From: Marinobacter sp. EhC06
GTDB lineage: Bacteria > Pseudomonadota > Gammaproteobacteria > Pseudomonadales > Oleiphilaceae
Direction: 5' to 3'
NCBI RefSeq assembly: GCF_001650915.1
Contig: NZ_LXYO01000012.1
Span: forward strand, 62,001-126,000
Length of the DNA stretch: 64,000 nucleotides
Shown one piece after another: positions 53,295 through 63,839 of the stretch (the stretch's first letter is position 1; every line of letters starts with the position of its first letter). Under the pieces are notes generated by a model. That model did no database searches, was not told where the DNA came from, and saw nothing but the letters and a program-made list of their open reading frames with translations. The position numbers and the translations under genes were made by a program.

Positions 53295-55862
53295 ATGAAC
53301 CGGGATTGGCTGCCAATTAAAACGACCCCCTGGACTCTGGGCCTGATACTGCTGGCACTTCTTCTGCTCATCCAGACAACGGAACTGCCCCAACGCCTTG
53401 ATTACTGGCTGTACGATCAGGCCATTACTTCAAATCCCGTGAAAGCCTCAGACGAGGTTGTGCTGGTAACCATTGACGAGCTCAGCCTGAACCGCCTGGG
53501 GCGCTGGCCGTGGCCTCGTAACCTGCACGCCGAGCTTATTGGCAAGCTTGAGCAGGCAGGCGCGAAAACCATTGTCTTCGATATCCTGTTCGCGGAACCG
53601 TCACCCGACGATCAGCAACTGGCAGAACAGATGCGCAACCATGGCAACGTAATCCTGCCGGTCTATCTGTCTCCACCCACATCCCAGTACCTGTTAAGTG
53701 AACAATTGCCGGTTGGACAGCTGGCGTCAGCGGCCGCGGGACTTGGCCACGCTCACGTGGAACTGGATAGCGACGGTGTCGCTCGTGGTCTTTACCTGTT
53801 CAATGGCCTCGGGCATCAGTTGTGGCCGAGTCTTGCCCTGGCCGCCAGCGGGGTCGGGCCACAGAATTCAGCGACTGAAGAAGCCCTTCCCTATGTGAAT
53901 GTTCGCGATCAATATCGGGCCGTGCCTCTGATCGGTGGCGCGGGTTCCCTGCAGGCTTACCCCTTTGCACAAGTTCTGACACAACCGCCCGCACCGGAAC
54001 GTTTCAGGGGTAAAACCGTCTTTGTCGGCGCCACGGCCGCAGGTTTTGGAGACATACTACCGACTCCTTTCTCAGGCCTGAGTCGTCCAATGTCCGGCGT
54101 TGAATTTCACGCCAACGTGTTTTCGGCCAGGACACAGGGGCTACTGATTCACCCAGCGCCGGAGTGGGCTTCTGCCCTTCTTTCGATTACAACCATTCTG
54201 ATACTCGCGCTGGCGCTGCCTAAGATGCGCCCGGCCCGCACCCTGCTGGCCTGTGCAGCGGCCCTGATCGGGCTGGCCGGCCTCTATCTGTTTATGCTTC
54301 TGGCGATGAAATGGTGGATCCCCCTGGCGAACGCTTTGCTGGTGCCGCTCCTGGCATTTCCGGTTTCGAGCGGCCTTCGACTCGCCATGACCAACCGATT
54401 TCTGAACCGGCAGCTGGACGATCTTGCCAGGAGCCCCCAGGTTGCCCTACCCGCGCCCTCGGGAAGGAACCCAACGCAACTTCTGGAGCACTTCCAGGCG
54501 CTTTTCCGACCCACTGGGTGGATTTTGACAGAGGAGAGCGAGATTCTTTCGGCCCGAGGTTTGTCGCGGGGCGATATTCCGGCTGATCTGACCCCAGGCC
54601 ACTGGTTCCACGACAGCAACCGCAGCTGGATTCAGCTCTTGCGCTCCGGCACCCGCTATCACCTGGGCCTGATGCTGCCCAATGACCTCGGTCGCGAGGC
54701 CATTCAGCGCTATTTGCGCAGACTTCATCTAGAGCAGACTGTACCAGCGGATTCAGCCGCAAGACCCAGCGAAAATATTTCAGCACGAATTGAGCGGGTC
54801 CGCATTGCCACAGATCGACTGAATCATATGCAACAGTTTATTCGCAGAAGCTTCGAGCGCATGCCAGACGGTATCATCGTGACCGATGAGCTGGGCGTTA
54901 TCCGCTTTGCCAACGGCCATATTGAGGAATGGTTCCGTGAACCCATGCCCAGCCTCGCAGGCCTGCCCCTGGTAAGACTGCTCGAAGGACACGACCCTCG
55001 GGAAACGCCGCCCTGGCACGAAACTGTTTCCGATACCTTGACCCTGCAGCAGAGCCGGACCGTGGACCTGAGAATCCGTGACAAGGATTTCCTGATCCAC
55101 TTCGCGCCGTTCTCACTGCCCGACAGTGACCAGCAAGGCATCATCGCCAACATTTCGGACATTTCAGAATTGCGGGAGCAGCAACGCCAGCATCGCGAAG
55201 CCATCGACTTTATTTCCCACGACGTGCGTTCGCCACTGGTGTCCCAGCTTGCCCTGATTGAACAGTTGAAACGGGACCCAAGCCACATTGAACAGGAACA
55301 ACTGGAACAGCTGGGCCGACTGGCCCGGAGGAGCTACCACTTGGCCGAGGAATTCGTGCAGCTGGCACGGGCCGAACAGCTAACGGAAACCCGGTTCTAT
55401 GAATGTGAATTTCTTGCCATTGTCGAAAACGCCCGGGACAGCGTCAGTGAGCAAGCCATCGAGAAACAAATACAACTACAGTTACAGGGCACCGAGGACC
55501 TTTGGCTGAAAGGCAATGCGGAGCTTCTGGAGCGGGCCGTTATTAACCTGCTGACCAATGCTGTTCAATACAGCCCGAGTGGATCAGACGTCAGCATTCA
55601 GGTATTCCGCGCTGGCCATCAGGCCTGTTTGACGATCGCCGATGAAGGCACAGGAATCGATCCGGAAGAACTGCCGCATCTGTTTGACCGCTACCGACGC
55701 CAGAAGAGCACTGAACTGGCCGGAGTGCACGGCACCGGGCTCGGACTATCCTTCGTGAAGACTGTTGTGGAAAAACACAGGGGAGAGATTTCGGTGTCGT
55801 CAACACCGGGAGAAGGCTCTGCTTTCACTCTCAAACTTCCGATTGCAGATCCTCTGGCCTGA
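53295..55862 (+). CDS. CHASE2-PAS sensor histidine kinase
   Basis: An 855-residue inner-membrane kinase. TM1 is WTLGLILLALLLLIQT, a CHASE2 sensor domain (residues ~35-290) follows with VVLVTIDELSLNRLGRWPWPRNLHAELI, then three TM helices, a PAS domain (~510-620, MPDGIIVTDELGVIRFANGHIEEWF) and a kinase core with FISHDVRSPLVSQLALIEQL, NLLTNAVQYSPSG and GTGLGLSFVKTVVEKHRGEI. It completes a regulator-FecR-CHASE2 operon. The stimulus is unknown. Confidence 0.92.
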   Translation: MNRDWLPIKTTPWTLGLILLALLLLIQTTELPQRLDYWLYDQAITSNPVKASDEVVLVTIDELSLNRLGRWPWPRNLHAELIGKLEQAGAKTIVFDILFAEPSPDDQQLAEQMRNHGNVILPVYLSPPTSQYLLSEQLPVGQLASAAAGLGHAHVELDSDGVARGLYLFNGLGHQLWPSLALAASGVGPQNSATEEALPYVNVRDQYRAVPLIGGAGSLQAYPFAQVLTQPPAPERFRGKTVFVGATAAGFGDILPTPFSGLSRPMSGVEFHANVFSARTQGLLIHPAPEWASALLSITTILILALALPKMRPARTLLACAAALIGLAGLYLFMLLAMKWWIPLANALLVPLLAFPVSSGLRLAMTNRFLNRQLDDLARSPQVALPAPSGRNPTQLLEHFQALFRPTGWILTEESEILSARGLSRGDIPADLTPGHWFHDSNRSWIQLLRSGTRYHLGLMLPNDLGREAIQRYLRRLHLEQTVPADSAARPSENISARIERVRIATDRLNHMQQFIRRSFERMPDGIIVTDELGVIRFANGHIEEWFREPMPSLAGLPLVRLLEGHDPRETPPWHETVSDTLTLQQSRTVDLRIRDKDFLIHFAPFSLPDSDQQGIIANISDISELREQQRQHREAIDFISHDVRSPLVSQLALIEQLKRDPSHIEQEQLEQLGRLARRSYHLAEEFVQLARAEQLTETRFYECEFLAIVENARDSVSEQAIEKQIQLQLQGTEDLWLKGNAELLERAVINLLTNAVQYSPSGSDVSIQVFRAGHQACLTIADEGTGIDPEELPHLFDRYRRQKSTELAGVHGTGLGLSFVKTVVEKHRGEISVSSTPGEGSAFTLKLPIADPLA

Positions 55863-55893
55863 GACTTCAGACTTCAGGCCGGGGATTCCCTTC

Positions 55894-56310
55894 TCAGGAC
55901 CGGATTGATTTGCTCACAACATCAGAGGGCTCACTGATCAGCCCGTTGGTATCCTGAACCTGAATGGTGAAATACCAGGTGCCAGTGTCCAGACCGCTTA
56001 CTTCGTAGGACATTTCCGCCTCGGCCTGGGCATTGGTGACGACAACCTCTTCGCTCAGCTCGTCAGCATCCTGGCCATAACGGATTACGTATCTATCCAG
56101 CTCGCCCATCGGGATGCTCTCGCCGTTAACGCGAGTCAGGGGTGCACTCCAGCTCAATACAGCGGACCGCTCTGGAGAAGAAGTCTCTCCGCTGGAACCG
56201 GTTTGTGTACCTGCAGACTCGGAAGAACCACCACCGCCACACCCTGTGAGTAGTGCTCCCAAAATAAACGCGGCAATCCATGCCTGTGACACTTTGATGA
56301 CGCGCTTCAT
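55894..56310 (-). CDS. Lipoprotein with fibronectin type III domain
   Basis: A 138-residue lipoprotein. The lipobox LTGC lies in AAFILGALLTGCGGGGSSES; Gly after Cys agrees with outer-membrane sorting. After a Ser/Gly linker comes one FN3-like domain (AVLSWSAPLTRVNGESIPMGELDRYVIRYGQDADELSEEVVV ... TWYFTIQVQDTNGLISEPSD). It is convergent with the CHASE2 kinase gene. Such small FN3 lipoproteins are common in this lineage and of unknown role. Confidence 0.82.
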   Translation of the reverse strand: MKRVIKVSQAWIAAFILGALLTGCGGGGSSESAGTQTGSSGETSSPERSAVLSWSAPLTRVNGESIPMGELDRYVIRYGQDADELSEEVVVTNAQAEAEMSYEVSGLDTGTWYFTIQVQDTNGLISEPSDVVSKSIRS

Positions 56311-56553
56311 GTGTATTTAGCACCATTTTTTCGTCGACTTTGTGAAATTGTATAAAACGGGGCTGATTATCGATGTGAAGCCTGTCATTTCCCTAGTTAC
56401 GAAATTGTCAATTTCCCGTCAGGGATCGGTAATGAAGTAAGGGAAGTTACTGATTAGGCGAGCAAAATTTTGCCTGGGGAAGGTGATAGAAGCGGACGGT
56501 ACTGTAAAAAGGTCTAAGCCCGGAAAGAGATAGGAGGGGGGGGGGTATATAGC

Positions 56554-56582
56554 AATAAAGCCCGCAAAAGCGGGCTTTATTT
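56554..56582 (-). terminator. Terminator downstream of tRNA-fMet
   Basis: AAAGCCCGC-AAAA-GCGGGCTTT stem-loop with A/T tails on both sides, directly 3' of the tRNA on the minus strand. Confidence 0.85.
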
Positions 56583-56588
56583 GAATAA

Positions 56589-56665
<77 letters not shown>

Positions 56666-56734
56666 TCAAAACTGGTTGTTTACCGGGCTGCCCCGATCAA
56701 CGTGCGCGTATATTAAGGATTGGACGCACCACTG

Positions 56735-57421
56735 TCAATCGATATCTTCAAAAAGGTCGCCTCTATACTGGAGTTGCTCAGGCTCTTTAGTCACATCCTC
56801 TCGATAGAAACCCACCTGCTCAATCACCTCCTGAACCGGGCGGAAGGAGCGACGGTGCTCAGGGGTTGCACCCAGCCGGCGCAAGGCTTCCAGATGGATG
56901 GGCGTTGGGTATCCCTTATGCTGCGCCAGGCCGAATCCGGGGAAGCGCGCTTCGAGCGCTTCCATCTCTCTGTCACGGGTTACTTTGGCAATAATAGAGG
57001 CGGCGCTGATGGCTTCTACACGGCTGTCGCCTTTGATGACCGGCTCTGATGGCCAGTGCCACCTGGGGCAGCGATTACCATCCACCAGAACGTATTCAGG
57101 CACAATGGCCAACCCCGCAACCGCGCGCTCCATGGCCAGCATTGTGGCCTGATAGATATTCAGCTCGTCGATCTCATAGGCCTCGCAGCGACCGATGCTC
57201 CAGGCCTTGGCATGCTCAAGAATCTGCTCATAGAGGGCGCTACGGCGTTTTTCTGTCAGCTTCTTCGAGTCAGCAAGGCCCGCGATCGGCCGATCTGGAT
57301 CCAGAATCACCGCAGCGGTCACGACAGCCCCGATCAGCGGGCCTCGACCGACCTCGTCCACACCAGCCAGGAGAGAACCGGTGTAGCGACATTCGAAGGG
57401 TGGCAACGGAGTCTTTGGCAT
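56735..57421 (-). CDS. rnhB: Ribonuclease HII
   Basis: A 228-residue RNase HII that removes ribonucleotides from DNA. The catalytic carboxylates lie in [18 protein letters not shown] and in [10 protein letters not shown], with [13 protein letters not shown] nearby. It is last in the conserved lpx gene block; its start touches the lpxB stop (both near 57421). Length and motifs are standard. Confidence 0.93.
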   Translation of the reverse strand: MPKTPLPPFECRYTGSLLAGVDEVGRGPLIGAVVTAAVILDPDRPIAGLADSKKLTEKRRSALYEQILEHAKAWSIGRCEAYEIDELNIYQATMLAMERAVAGLAIVPEYVLVDGNRCPRWHWPSEPVIKGDSRVEAISAASIIAKVTRDREMEALEARFPGFGLAQHKGYPTPIHLEALRRLGATPEHRRSFRPVQEVIEQVGFYREDVTKEPEQLQYRGDLFEDID

Positions 57422-58602
57422 CAGTGGGCACCCTGCTCCATCAGGTCTGATATCGCCTGGGCAGCTTTTTCATCGGCACCCTGCTTCAGAGTAAGATGCA
57501 AGTCGGTAAAGGCTTCTCTGAGCCTCTCACGCTCCTCAGTATTCTCGAGGCGCTCAAGCACCGCTGCCCCCAGACTTTCCGGAGTGGCATCGTCCTGGAG
57601 CAGTTCAGGCACCAGCTGGCGCTTGGCGAGCAGATTGGGCAACGCTACGTGAGGAACCTTCACCAGCTTGGACAGGAGCGCATAGCTGAATCCACTCAGG
57701 CGGTAACCTACAACCATCGGCTTTTTCAGCAGCATGGCTTCCAGGGTTGCCGTTCCGGAAGCCAGCAGCACCACATCGGAGGCGGCCATCACGTCTCTGG
57801 ACCGGCCTCGCACAATAGTAACCGGCAGCTTCACATCAAGCGCATCAACCAGATCGCGCACCTGCTTCTCACGTTCCCGGTTTACACAGGGAATCACCAG
57901 CTGAAGATCCGGACGTCTTTCCTGGATCCAGCGAGATGCCTCCAGAAACAGAGTGCCCAGCCTGTCCACTTCCCCTGCCCGACTGCCTGGCAGAACCGCC
58001 AGCACCGACGCATCAGGATCTATACCCAGCGACTCCCGCATCTTGAGGGTATCAGGCTCCAGGGGAATACGATCCGCCAGGGGGTGACCCACAAATGCCA
58101 CAGGCACCTGATGCTCCTCATAGAATCTGGCTTCGAACGGGAACAGGGTCAGCATGAGGTTGACGGACTTGGCGATCTTGAAGATCCGCTTCTGCCGCCA
58201 GGCCCACACCGACGGACTGACATAATGGACAGAAAGAATGCCGGCCTCGCGGCAGCGCCGCTCGATTGCGAGAGTGAAATCCGGGGAATCGATTCCTATG
58301 ACCACATCCGGAGGGGTGGTGAAGAAATAGTCCAGCAATCGAGCCCTGATACTGAAAAGCTCGCGGATTCGCCCGAGGACTTCCACCAGCCCCATGACCG
58401 ACAGGCGCTCCATCTGCACCAGGGAATGAAAACCCTCCGCGACCATCTCTTCACCGCCAATTCCAACGAAACGGGCATGAGGATAGCGTTGACGGAGCGA
58501 ACGGATCAGACCGGCACCCAGGATATCCCCCGATGCCTCGCCGGCAATAATTCCAAATGTGATTTTGCGTTGGCTGATGGTCGCGTGAGAAAGATCTGTC
58601 AC
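57421..58602 (-). CDS. lpxB: Lipid-A-disaccharide synthase
   Basis: A 393-residue family GT19 enzyme that joins UDP-diacylglucosamine and lipid X to form the lipid A disaccharide. Conserved blocks [54 protein letters not shown] and [23 protein letters not shown] are present in order. It is 18 bp downstream of lpxA. Confidence 0.95.
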   Translation of the reverse strand: MTDLSHATISQRKITFGIIAGEASGDILGAGLIRSLRQRYPHARFVGIGGEEMVAEGFHSLVQMERLSVMGLVEVLGRIRELFSIRARLLDYFFTTPPDVVIGIDSPDFTLAIERRCREAGILSVHYVSPSVWAWRQKRIFKIAKSVNLMLTLFPFEARFYEEHQVPVAFVGHPLADRIPLEPDTLKMRESLGIDPDASVLAVLPGSRAGEVDRLGTLFLEASRWIQERRPDLQLVIPCVNREREKQVRDLVDALDVKLPVTIVRGRSRDVMAASDVVLLASGTATLEAMLLKKPMVVGYRLSGFSYALLSKLVKVPHVALPNLLAKRQLVPELLQDDATPESLGAAVLERLENTEERERLREAFTDLHLTLKQGADEKAAQAISDLMEQGAH

Positions 58603-58620
58603 CGACAGGCTCCTGCCGGG

Positions 58621-59412
58621 TTAGCGGATGATGCCGCGGTGTGCTCCACGCAGGGAGTCGATGAGAGGCCGTATCTCCGCCACATCGGAATAAGACTTCT
58701 CGAGCTCTTCGACGGCCTGCTCGGTCGTGAGTCCCTGGCGGTAGATGACCTTGTAGGCCCGGCGCAAGGCTAGCAGAACGTCCTTACTGAAACCACGGCG
58801 CTTGAGGCCTTCGACGTTCATGCCGTGTGGCTCGGCTGACTGACCACTGGCCATCACATAGGCCGGGATGTCCTTGAGTACGATGCTGCCACCGGCCGCC
58901 ATACTGTGCGGACCAATATGGCAGAATTGATGCACCATGGTACCGCCACCGAGGATGGCAAAATCACCGACCGAAACATGGCCCGCCAGGGTCGCACAAT
59001 TGGCCAGGATAGTGTTATCCCCCACGATACAGTCATGGGCGACATGCACGTAGGCCATCAAAAGATTGCCGCTGCCAATTCGGGTTTCACCACGATCCTG
59101 GACTGTGCCGCGGTGGATGGTGCAATTCTCGCGAATCACATTATCGTCACCAATCGCCAGTGTGGTGGGCTCGCCCGCGTATTTCTTGTCCTGGCACTCT
59201 TCACCGATACTGGAGAACTGGAAAATGCGGTTGTTTCGGCCGATGACCGTAGGCCCCTTAACAACCACATGGGACAGAATCTCGGTACCATCGCCGATTT
59301 CCACATCCGGACCAATATAACTCCAGGGCCCAACCGTGACGTTGTCCCCGAGCCTGGCTGACGGGTCTACAATCGCCTGAGGATGGACACCCGACCAGTC
59401 ATTTGTCGCCAT
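58621..59412 (-). CDS. lpxA: UDP-GlcNAc acyltransferase LpxA
   Basis: A 263-residue left-handed beta-helix acyltransferase, first enzyme of lipid A synthesis. Hexapeptide repeats (ARLGDNVTVGPWSYIGPDVEIGDGTEI) fill residues 15-190, with the catalytic His in YVHVAHDCIVGDN and a helical C-terminus (GFSKDVLLALRRAYKVIYR). The ATG overlaps the fabZ stop as TGATG, so they are coupled. Confidence 0.95.
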   Translation of the reverse strand: MATNDWSGVHPQAIVDPSARLGDNVTVGPWSYIGPDVEIGDGTEILSHVVVKGPTVIGRNNRIFQFSSIGEECQDKKYAGEPTTLAIGDDNVIRENCTIHRGTVQDRGETRIGSGNLLMAYVHVAHDCIVGDNTILANCATLAGHVSVGDFAILGGGTMVHQFCHIGPHSMAAGGSIVLKDIPAYVMASGQSAEPHGMNVEGLKRRGFSKDVLLALRRAYKVIYRQGLTTEQAVEELEKSYSDVAEIRPLIDSLRGAHRGIIR

Positions 59413-59849
59413 CAAACTTCTCTCTCAGCGGTCAGAATCTCTGCCACGCAAACGACTTCTCCGTCGACCAGGGCGCGACACTCGAATTTGTAAATACCCC
59501 GTTTACCGGAGATAAGTTCCGACTCCATGCACAGTTGATCCCCTGGCAATACCGGGCGTTTGAACCGGGCCTTGCTCGAACCGGCGAGGTATTGTACCAC
59601 GCCGTCAGAAGGTTTCCGGCCCACTGTCACAAAACCAAGGATGCCTGACAGCTGGGCCATGGCCTCAATGATTAATACGCCCGGCATGATCGGATTATTG
59701 GGGAAGTGGCCCTGGAAGAACGACTCGTTAAACGAAATATTCTTGTAGCCCTTGATCGATTTTCCTTTTTCGACCTCCGTTACCCGATCCACCAGCAAAA
59801 ACGGGTATCGGTGCGGCAGGTATTCCAGAATTTCGTCGATGTTCATCAT
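59412..59849 (-). CDS. fabZ: 3-hydroxyacyl-ACP dehydratase FabZ
   Basis: A 145-residue hot-dog-fold dehydratase of fatty-acid synthesis: [18 protein letters not shown], then [23 protein letters not shown] with the catalytic His and Glu. The natural start is the ATG at 59849 (or 59846), with GAGG upstream; the longer frame runs into lpxD. It stands between lpxD and lpxA in the usual order, linking acyl-ACP supply to lipid A. Confidence 0.95.
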   Translation of the reverse strand: MMNIDEILEYLPHRYPFLLVDRVTEVEKGKSIKGYKNISFNESFFQGHFPNNPIMPGVLIIEAMAQLSGILGFVTVGRKPSDGVVQYLAGSSKARFKRPVLPGDQLCMESELISGKRGIYKFECRALVDGEVVCVAEILTAEREV

Positions 59850-59860
59850 GTTGATCGGCC

Positions 59861-60886
59861 TCAGCCCTCTAATTTCTTTTCCAGTTCTTTTACCCGTCGC
59901 GCCAGAGCATCCAGCTGCCGGAAGCGCACAGCATTTTTGCGCCACTGGCGGTTGGTATCGGCACTGGTGCCTGATGAATAAACCCCTGGCTCCCGGATAT
60001 CACCGGTTACCAGTGTCATGCCAGTGAGATGGACCTGATCGGCGATCTCCAGGTGGCCAGCCACGCCGGAGGCGCCACCGAAAACACAGTGCCGGCCAAT
60101 GCGCGTGCTGCCGGCAATGCCAACCATCGCAGCCATGGCGCTGTGATCGCCGATACATACGTTATGGGCAATCTGGATGAGGTTATCGAGCTTCACCCCG
60201 TTGCCAATCACGGTATCGTCCAATGCCCCTCGATCGATGGTGGTGTTGGCACCCACTTCCACATCATTCCCGAGAACAACCCGCCCGAGCTGTGCGATAC
60301 GGTGCCATACGCCCTTTTCATTTGCGAAACCGAATCCGTCGGAGCCTATGACGGCACCGCTGAGTATGTGGCAACGTTCGCCAATCACCACGTCGTGGGC
60401 CAGAGTCACCCGGGGTCGGATCAGGGTTCGGGCTCCGATTCTGGCGCGGGCACCGATAATCGAGCCGGCTCCGACAACAACCTTCTCACCAATGTCTGCA
60501 CCGGCCTCCACCACCACGTTAGGACCGATACTGGCATCCTCAGCGATTGTAGCGGAGGGGTCTACTACTGCAGTTGCGTGAACGCCGGGCGAAGCAACGG
60601 GTGCGGGATCAAACCAATGACTCAGTTGAGCATATCCGAGATATGGGTTATCCAGTAACAGGACGTTGGTAGGAGCATCTTTCGCCCCGGCAGGCGAGGC
60701 AATAACAGCCGAAGCACGTGTATCCGCAAGGTATTTGCCATAGGACGGATTCGCCAGGAAGCTGATCTGTCCTGGACCAGCCGCCTGCAACGTCGCCAGA
60801 CCCGATACCTTTACATCAGGATCACCCCGTAGCTCCGCACCCAGGGCATTGGCAATATCCCCAAGGCGATAGGACCTTTCTGTCAT
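59861..60886 (-). CDS. lpxD: UDP-3-O-acyl-glucosamine N-acyltransferase
   Basis: A 341-residue acyltransferase that adds the N-linked chain to UDP-acylglucosamine. The N-terminal uridine-binding domain ([44 protein letters not shown]) is followed by about ten hexapeptide-repeat turns with the catalytic His in [14 protein letters not shown]. The C-terminal helix is [18 protein letters not shown]. It is 47 bp downstream of skp. Confidence 0.95.
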   Translation of the reverse strand: MTERSYRLGDIANALGAELRGDPDVKVSGLATLQAAGPGQISFLANPSYGKYLADTRASAVIASPAGAKDAPTNVLLLDNPYLGYAQLSHWFDPAPVASPGVHATAVVDPSATIAEDASIGPNVVVEAGADIGEKVVVGAGSIIGARARIGARTLIRPRVTLAHDVVIGERCHILSGAVIGSDGFGFANEKGVWHRIAQLGRVVLGNDVEVGANTTIDRGALDDTVIGNGVKLDNLIQIAHNVCIGDHSAMAAMVGIAGSTRIGRHCVFGGASGVAGHLEIADQVHLTGMTLVTGDIREPGVYSSGTSADTNRQWRKNAVRFRQLDALARRVKELEKKLEG

Positions 60887-60933
60887 TGCGAACTCCCAAG
60901 CAACGATCAGGGCACCGGGGTGCCCGTCACAGA

Positions 60934-61431
60934 TTAACGGTTCAGTTTTTCGAGAAGCTGAGAGGTCAGATTCATTTCCGGCTTTACATAAACAACCGCT
61001 TCGCTTGGCAGGATCAGATCGAGGTTATTTTCCTCAAGAAGCTCCTTGACCGCTGCGTCCACCTCGGGGCGGGCCTGCTCAAGAAACGCCTGCTTCCGCT
61101 GATTCACAGTAGAATCCAGCCGTTGCTTCAGGAAGTTGAATTCCTTCACCTTTTCCTGGAACTCGCCGGCCAGCTTGTTGCGCTCACTCTCGTTCATCAT
61201 GGCACCGTCTTTTTCCAGGCGCTCCTGAAGTTTTCGCGCTTCTTCCTGCGCTTCACGCACCCGGGCTTCGTCGCCTGCAAAATCTTTCTGAAGCGATTCG
61301 CTGAAGGTTTTGGCATCGTCAGACGAGAAAAGTGCCTGGCGCAGATCGACGACACCGATCCGGGTTTCGGCCATCGCCGGAAATGAAAACGCCATGATCA
61401 CTGCAGCGAACATCAACACAAATCGGGACAT
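60934..61431 (-). CDS. skp: Periplasmic chaperone Skp (OmpH)
   Basis: A 165-residue periplasmic chaperone for outer-membrane proteins. Signal peptide [21 protein letters not shown], then [21 protein letters not shown] and a long charged coiled coil (residues 40-110). I chose the ATG at 61431, with AGGAG 7 nt upstream. It is 45 bp downstream of bamA, the conserved order. Confidence 0.92.
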   Translation of the reverse strand: MSRFVLMFAAVIMAFSFPAMAETRIGVVDLRQALFSSDDAKTFSESLQKDFAGDEARVREAQEEARKLQERLEKDGAMMNESERNKLAGEFQEKVKEFNFLKQRLDSTVNQRKQAFLEQARPEVDAAVKELLEENNLDLILPSEAVVYVKPEMNLTSQLLEKLNR

Positions 61432-61476
61432 TGGTTTTCTCCTGGTTTTCATCCGTAGATTATTATTATCCATTCT

Positions 61477-63795
61477 TTAGAAGGTCTGGCCCAGTGAGAA
61501 CTGGAACACCTGGGTATCGTCGCCAGCCTTGTCGTTCAGAGGGTAAGCGAGGCTGAATGCCAATGGACCAACTGCCGTTATCCATTGGAAGCCAACACCG
61601 GCTGCCATCCTGATTTCGCTCAATTCCGGATCAAAACCGCGTGCCGTGTCAAATACCTGGCCGGCATCCAGGAAGAATGCCGTCCTCATCGAGCGGGTAT
61701 CGCCGGCAAATGGCGTCGGGAAAATCAGCTCAAAGCCACCCTCGGTCAGCAGGTTGCCCCCGAACGGATCAGGATCCGACAGGTCGTTGACATTATTGGT
61801 CGCTCTTAGGCCCAGGGAATTGGCTTCGTAACCACGAACCGAGCCATAGCCGCCGGTATAGAAATGTTCGTAGAACGGCATCTGGGAACGATCGCCGTAG
61901 CCATCCCCATAACCAATCTCGGACCGTGCCCGGAAGACCCAGCGATTGTTGTCAGTCACAGGGTAGTAGAAATCGGTTTTATGAGTGGCTTTGTAAAAGG
62001 TCAGGTCACTACCCGGCACCGCCACATCCAGCGACAGCGAGTGGCTGTAACCATCAGTCGGCAGCACGCCACGGTTCAGGGTACTGCGGCGCCAGCTTCC
62101 GAACAGGAAGAAGTTGGTGAACGAGTCACCCTCCTCATCAATAAAGTCACTCACCTCCTGTGAGGTGAACAGGCCTTCCTTCAGGTTTGACTGGGTCACA
62201 CCAGCACCGAAGTTCAGGCGGGTAATACTGTCCGTAGGATAGCCAAAGGTAACGCGGCCACCGTACTCGTCGAGAAGGAATGAGGAAATATCTTCCTCTT
62301 CATAGTCAGTCTCCCGGGCGAATAAGCTGAACCCGCGGCTCACTCCATCAACTGTATAGTAGGGGTCCAGGTAGGAGATGTTGGCACTCTTGATGGCATC
62401 ACTGACATTCACGCCAAACGACACCCGCTTACCGGTACCAAAGAAGTTATTCTCGGAGACATTGGCACCGAGAATCACCCCGGAATCCTGGGAAAAGCCA
62501 ATAGAGGCGGAAAGACTACCCGTTGGCTGCTCCTCAACGGAGTAATTAACATCCACCAGGTCATCGGTGCCGGGCACTGGAACGGTATCCACATTGACTG
62601 TCTGGAAGAAGCCAAGACGCTCAAGCTTGGTCTTGGAAAATTCGATGCGGTCGGAAGACGCAACACCGCCCTCCATCTGCGTCATTTCCTGGCGCAGCAC
62701 ATCATCACGGGTAGAAACGTTGCCGTCGAAATTGATTCTACGCACATAAGCCCGCTTACCAGGCTCCACAAAGAAAGTGACTGCGGCCGTGTTGTTTTCG
62801 GCGGGTTCGGGAACGGCGTTGACGTTGGCAAAGGCATAGCCTTCCCGGCCAAGCCGGAATGCCAGGGATTCAGAAATGGCTGTCATGCGGGATCGGGAAA
62901 ATACGTCGCCTTCCTCTACCGGAATCAGCGAGCGCAACTCCTCTTCACCCACGATCAGCTCACCACGAAGGTTAATCTCGGAAATGGTGTACTGAGGACC
63001 TTCATTCAGGGCAATCGCAATGAAGACTTTTTGCTTGTCCGGCGAAATAGAGACCTGACTGGATTCCACATTGAAATCAAGGTAGCCCCGATCGAGATAG
63101 AATGAACGCAGCGACTCCAGATCACCACTCAGACGCTCTCTGGCGTACTTGTCTGCATTGGTTATTGAATTCCACCAGCTCGTGGTCTGCAGCTCAAACA
63201 GTTCCTGCAGCTCCTCGTCGCTGAAATCCTGGTTGCCAATAAGGTTGATGTGGTGAATCGCGGCGACAGAACCTTCGTTAATATCCAGACGGATCGCAAC
63301 CCGGTTTCTGGGCAGTTCTTCAGCCGTCGCCTTTACCCGGGCATTGTAGCGCCCCTGAGCAATGTATGAGCGCAGAATTTCCAGCTCCAGACGTTCAAGG
63401 GTCGCGCGTCGGAATACCTGGCCTTCCTGAAGCCCGGCACCTGCGAGGGCATCCATCAACATCTCGGTTTCGATGTTCTTGTTGCCCTCAATCTCGATGT
63501 CACTGATGGAAGGGCGTTCGCGAACTGTCAGGATAAGTACGCCGGCATCCCGGCTGGCCTCAATATCAGTAAAAAGCCCGGTCCGGAACAGCGATTTGAT
63601 CGCTTCAGCCAGCTCGGTCTCGTCCACCTGCTCACCAATGTTGACAGGGAACGCGGAAAAAACAGTACCCGCAGATACCCTCTGCAGGCCCTCCACCTCA
63701 ATATCCGCAACAGTGAACTGATCAGCAAGTGCTGGCTTCAGGCCGGACACGGCTACAGCGAGGCCAACGGCTACACCTAGAAGAGAACGTCTCAT
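61477..63795 (-). CDS. bamA: Outer-membrane assembly factor BamA
   Basis: A 772-residue Omp85 protein. A signal peptide (to about residue 24) is followed by five POTRA domains to ~425 (first FTVADIEVEGLQRVSAGTVFSAFPVNIGEQVDE) and a 16-strand barrel ending in the C-terminal Phe (TQVFQFSLGQTF). VRGYEANSLG is the conserved VRGF/Y-type motif of loop 6. It inserts beta-barrel proteins into the outer membrane. Confidence 0.96.
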   Translation of the reverse strand: MRRSLLGVAVGLAVAVSGLKPALADQFTVADIEVEGLQRVSAGTVFSAFPVNIGEQVDETELAEAIKSLFRTGLFTDIEASRDAGVLILTVRERPSISDIEIEGNKNIETEMLMDALAGAGLQEGQVFRRATLERLELEILRSYIAQGRYNARVKATAEELPRNRVAIRLDINEGSVAAIHHINLIGNQDFSDEELQELFELQTTSWWNSITNADKYARERLSGDLESLRSFYLDRGYLDFNVESSQVSISPDKQKVFIAIALNEGPQYTISEINLRGELIVGEEELRSLIPVEEGDVFSRSRMTAISESLAFRLGREGYAFANVNAVPEPAENNTAAVTFFVEPGKRAYVRRINFDGNVSTRDDVLRQEMTQMEGGVASSDRIEFSKTKLERLGFFQTVNVDTVPVPGTDDLVDVNYSVEEQPTGSLSASIGFSQDSGVILGANVSENNFFGTGKRVSFGVNVSDAIKSANISYLDPYYTVDGVSRGFSLFARETDYEEEDISSFLLDEYGGRVTFGYPTDSITRLNFGAGVTQSNLKEGLFTSQEVSDFIDEEGDSFTNFFLFGSWRRSTLNRGVLPTDGYSHSLSLDVAVPGSDLTFYKATHKTDFYYPVTDNNRWVFRARSEIGYGDGYGDRSQMPFYEHFYTGGYGSVRGYEANSLGLRATNNVNDLSDPDPFGGNLLTEGGFELIFPTPFAGDTRSMRTAFFLDAGQVFDTARGFDPELSEIRMAAGVGFQWITAVGPLAFSLAYPLNDKAGDDTQVFQFSLGQTF

Positions 63796-63839
63796 TCAAA
63801 TATTTCGCCTGGTTAATGCGCGTAAGGAGCTCGCAATTC

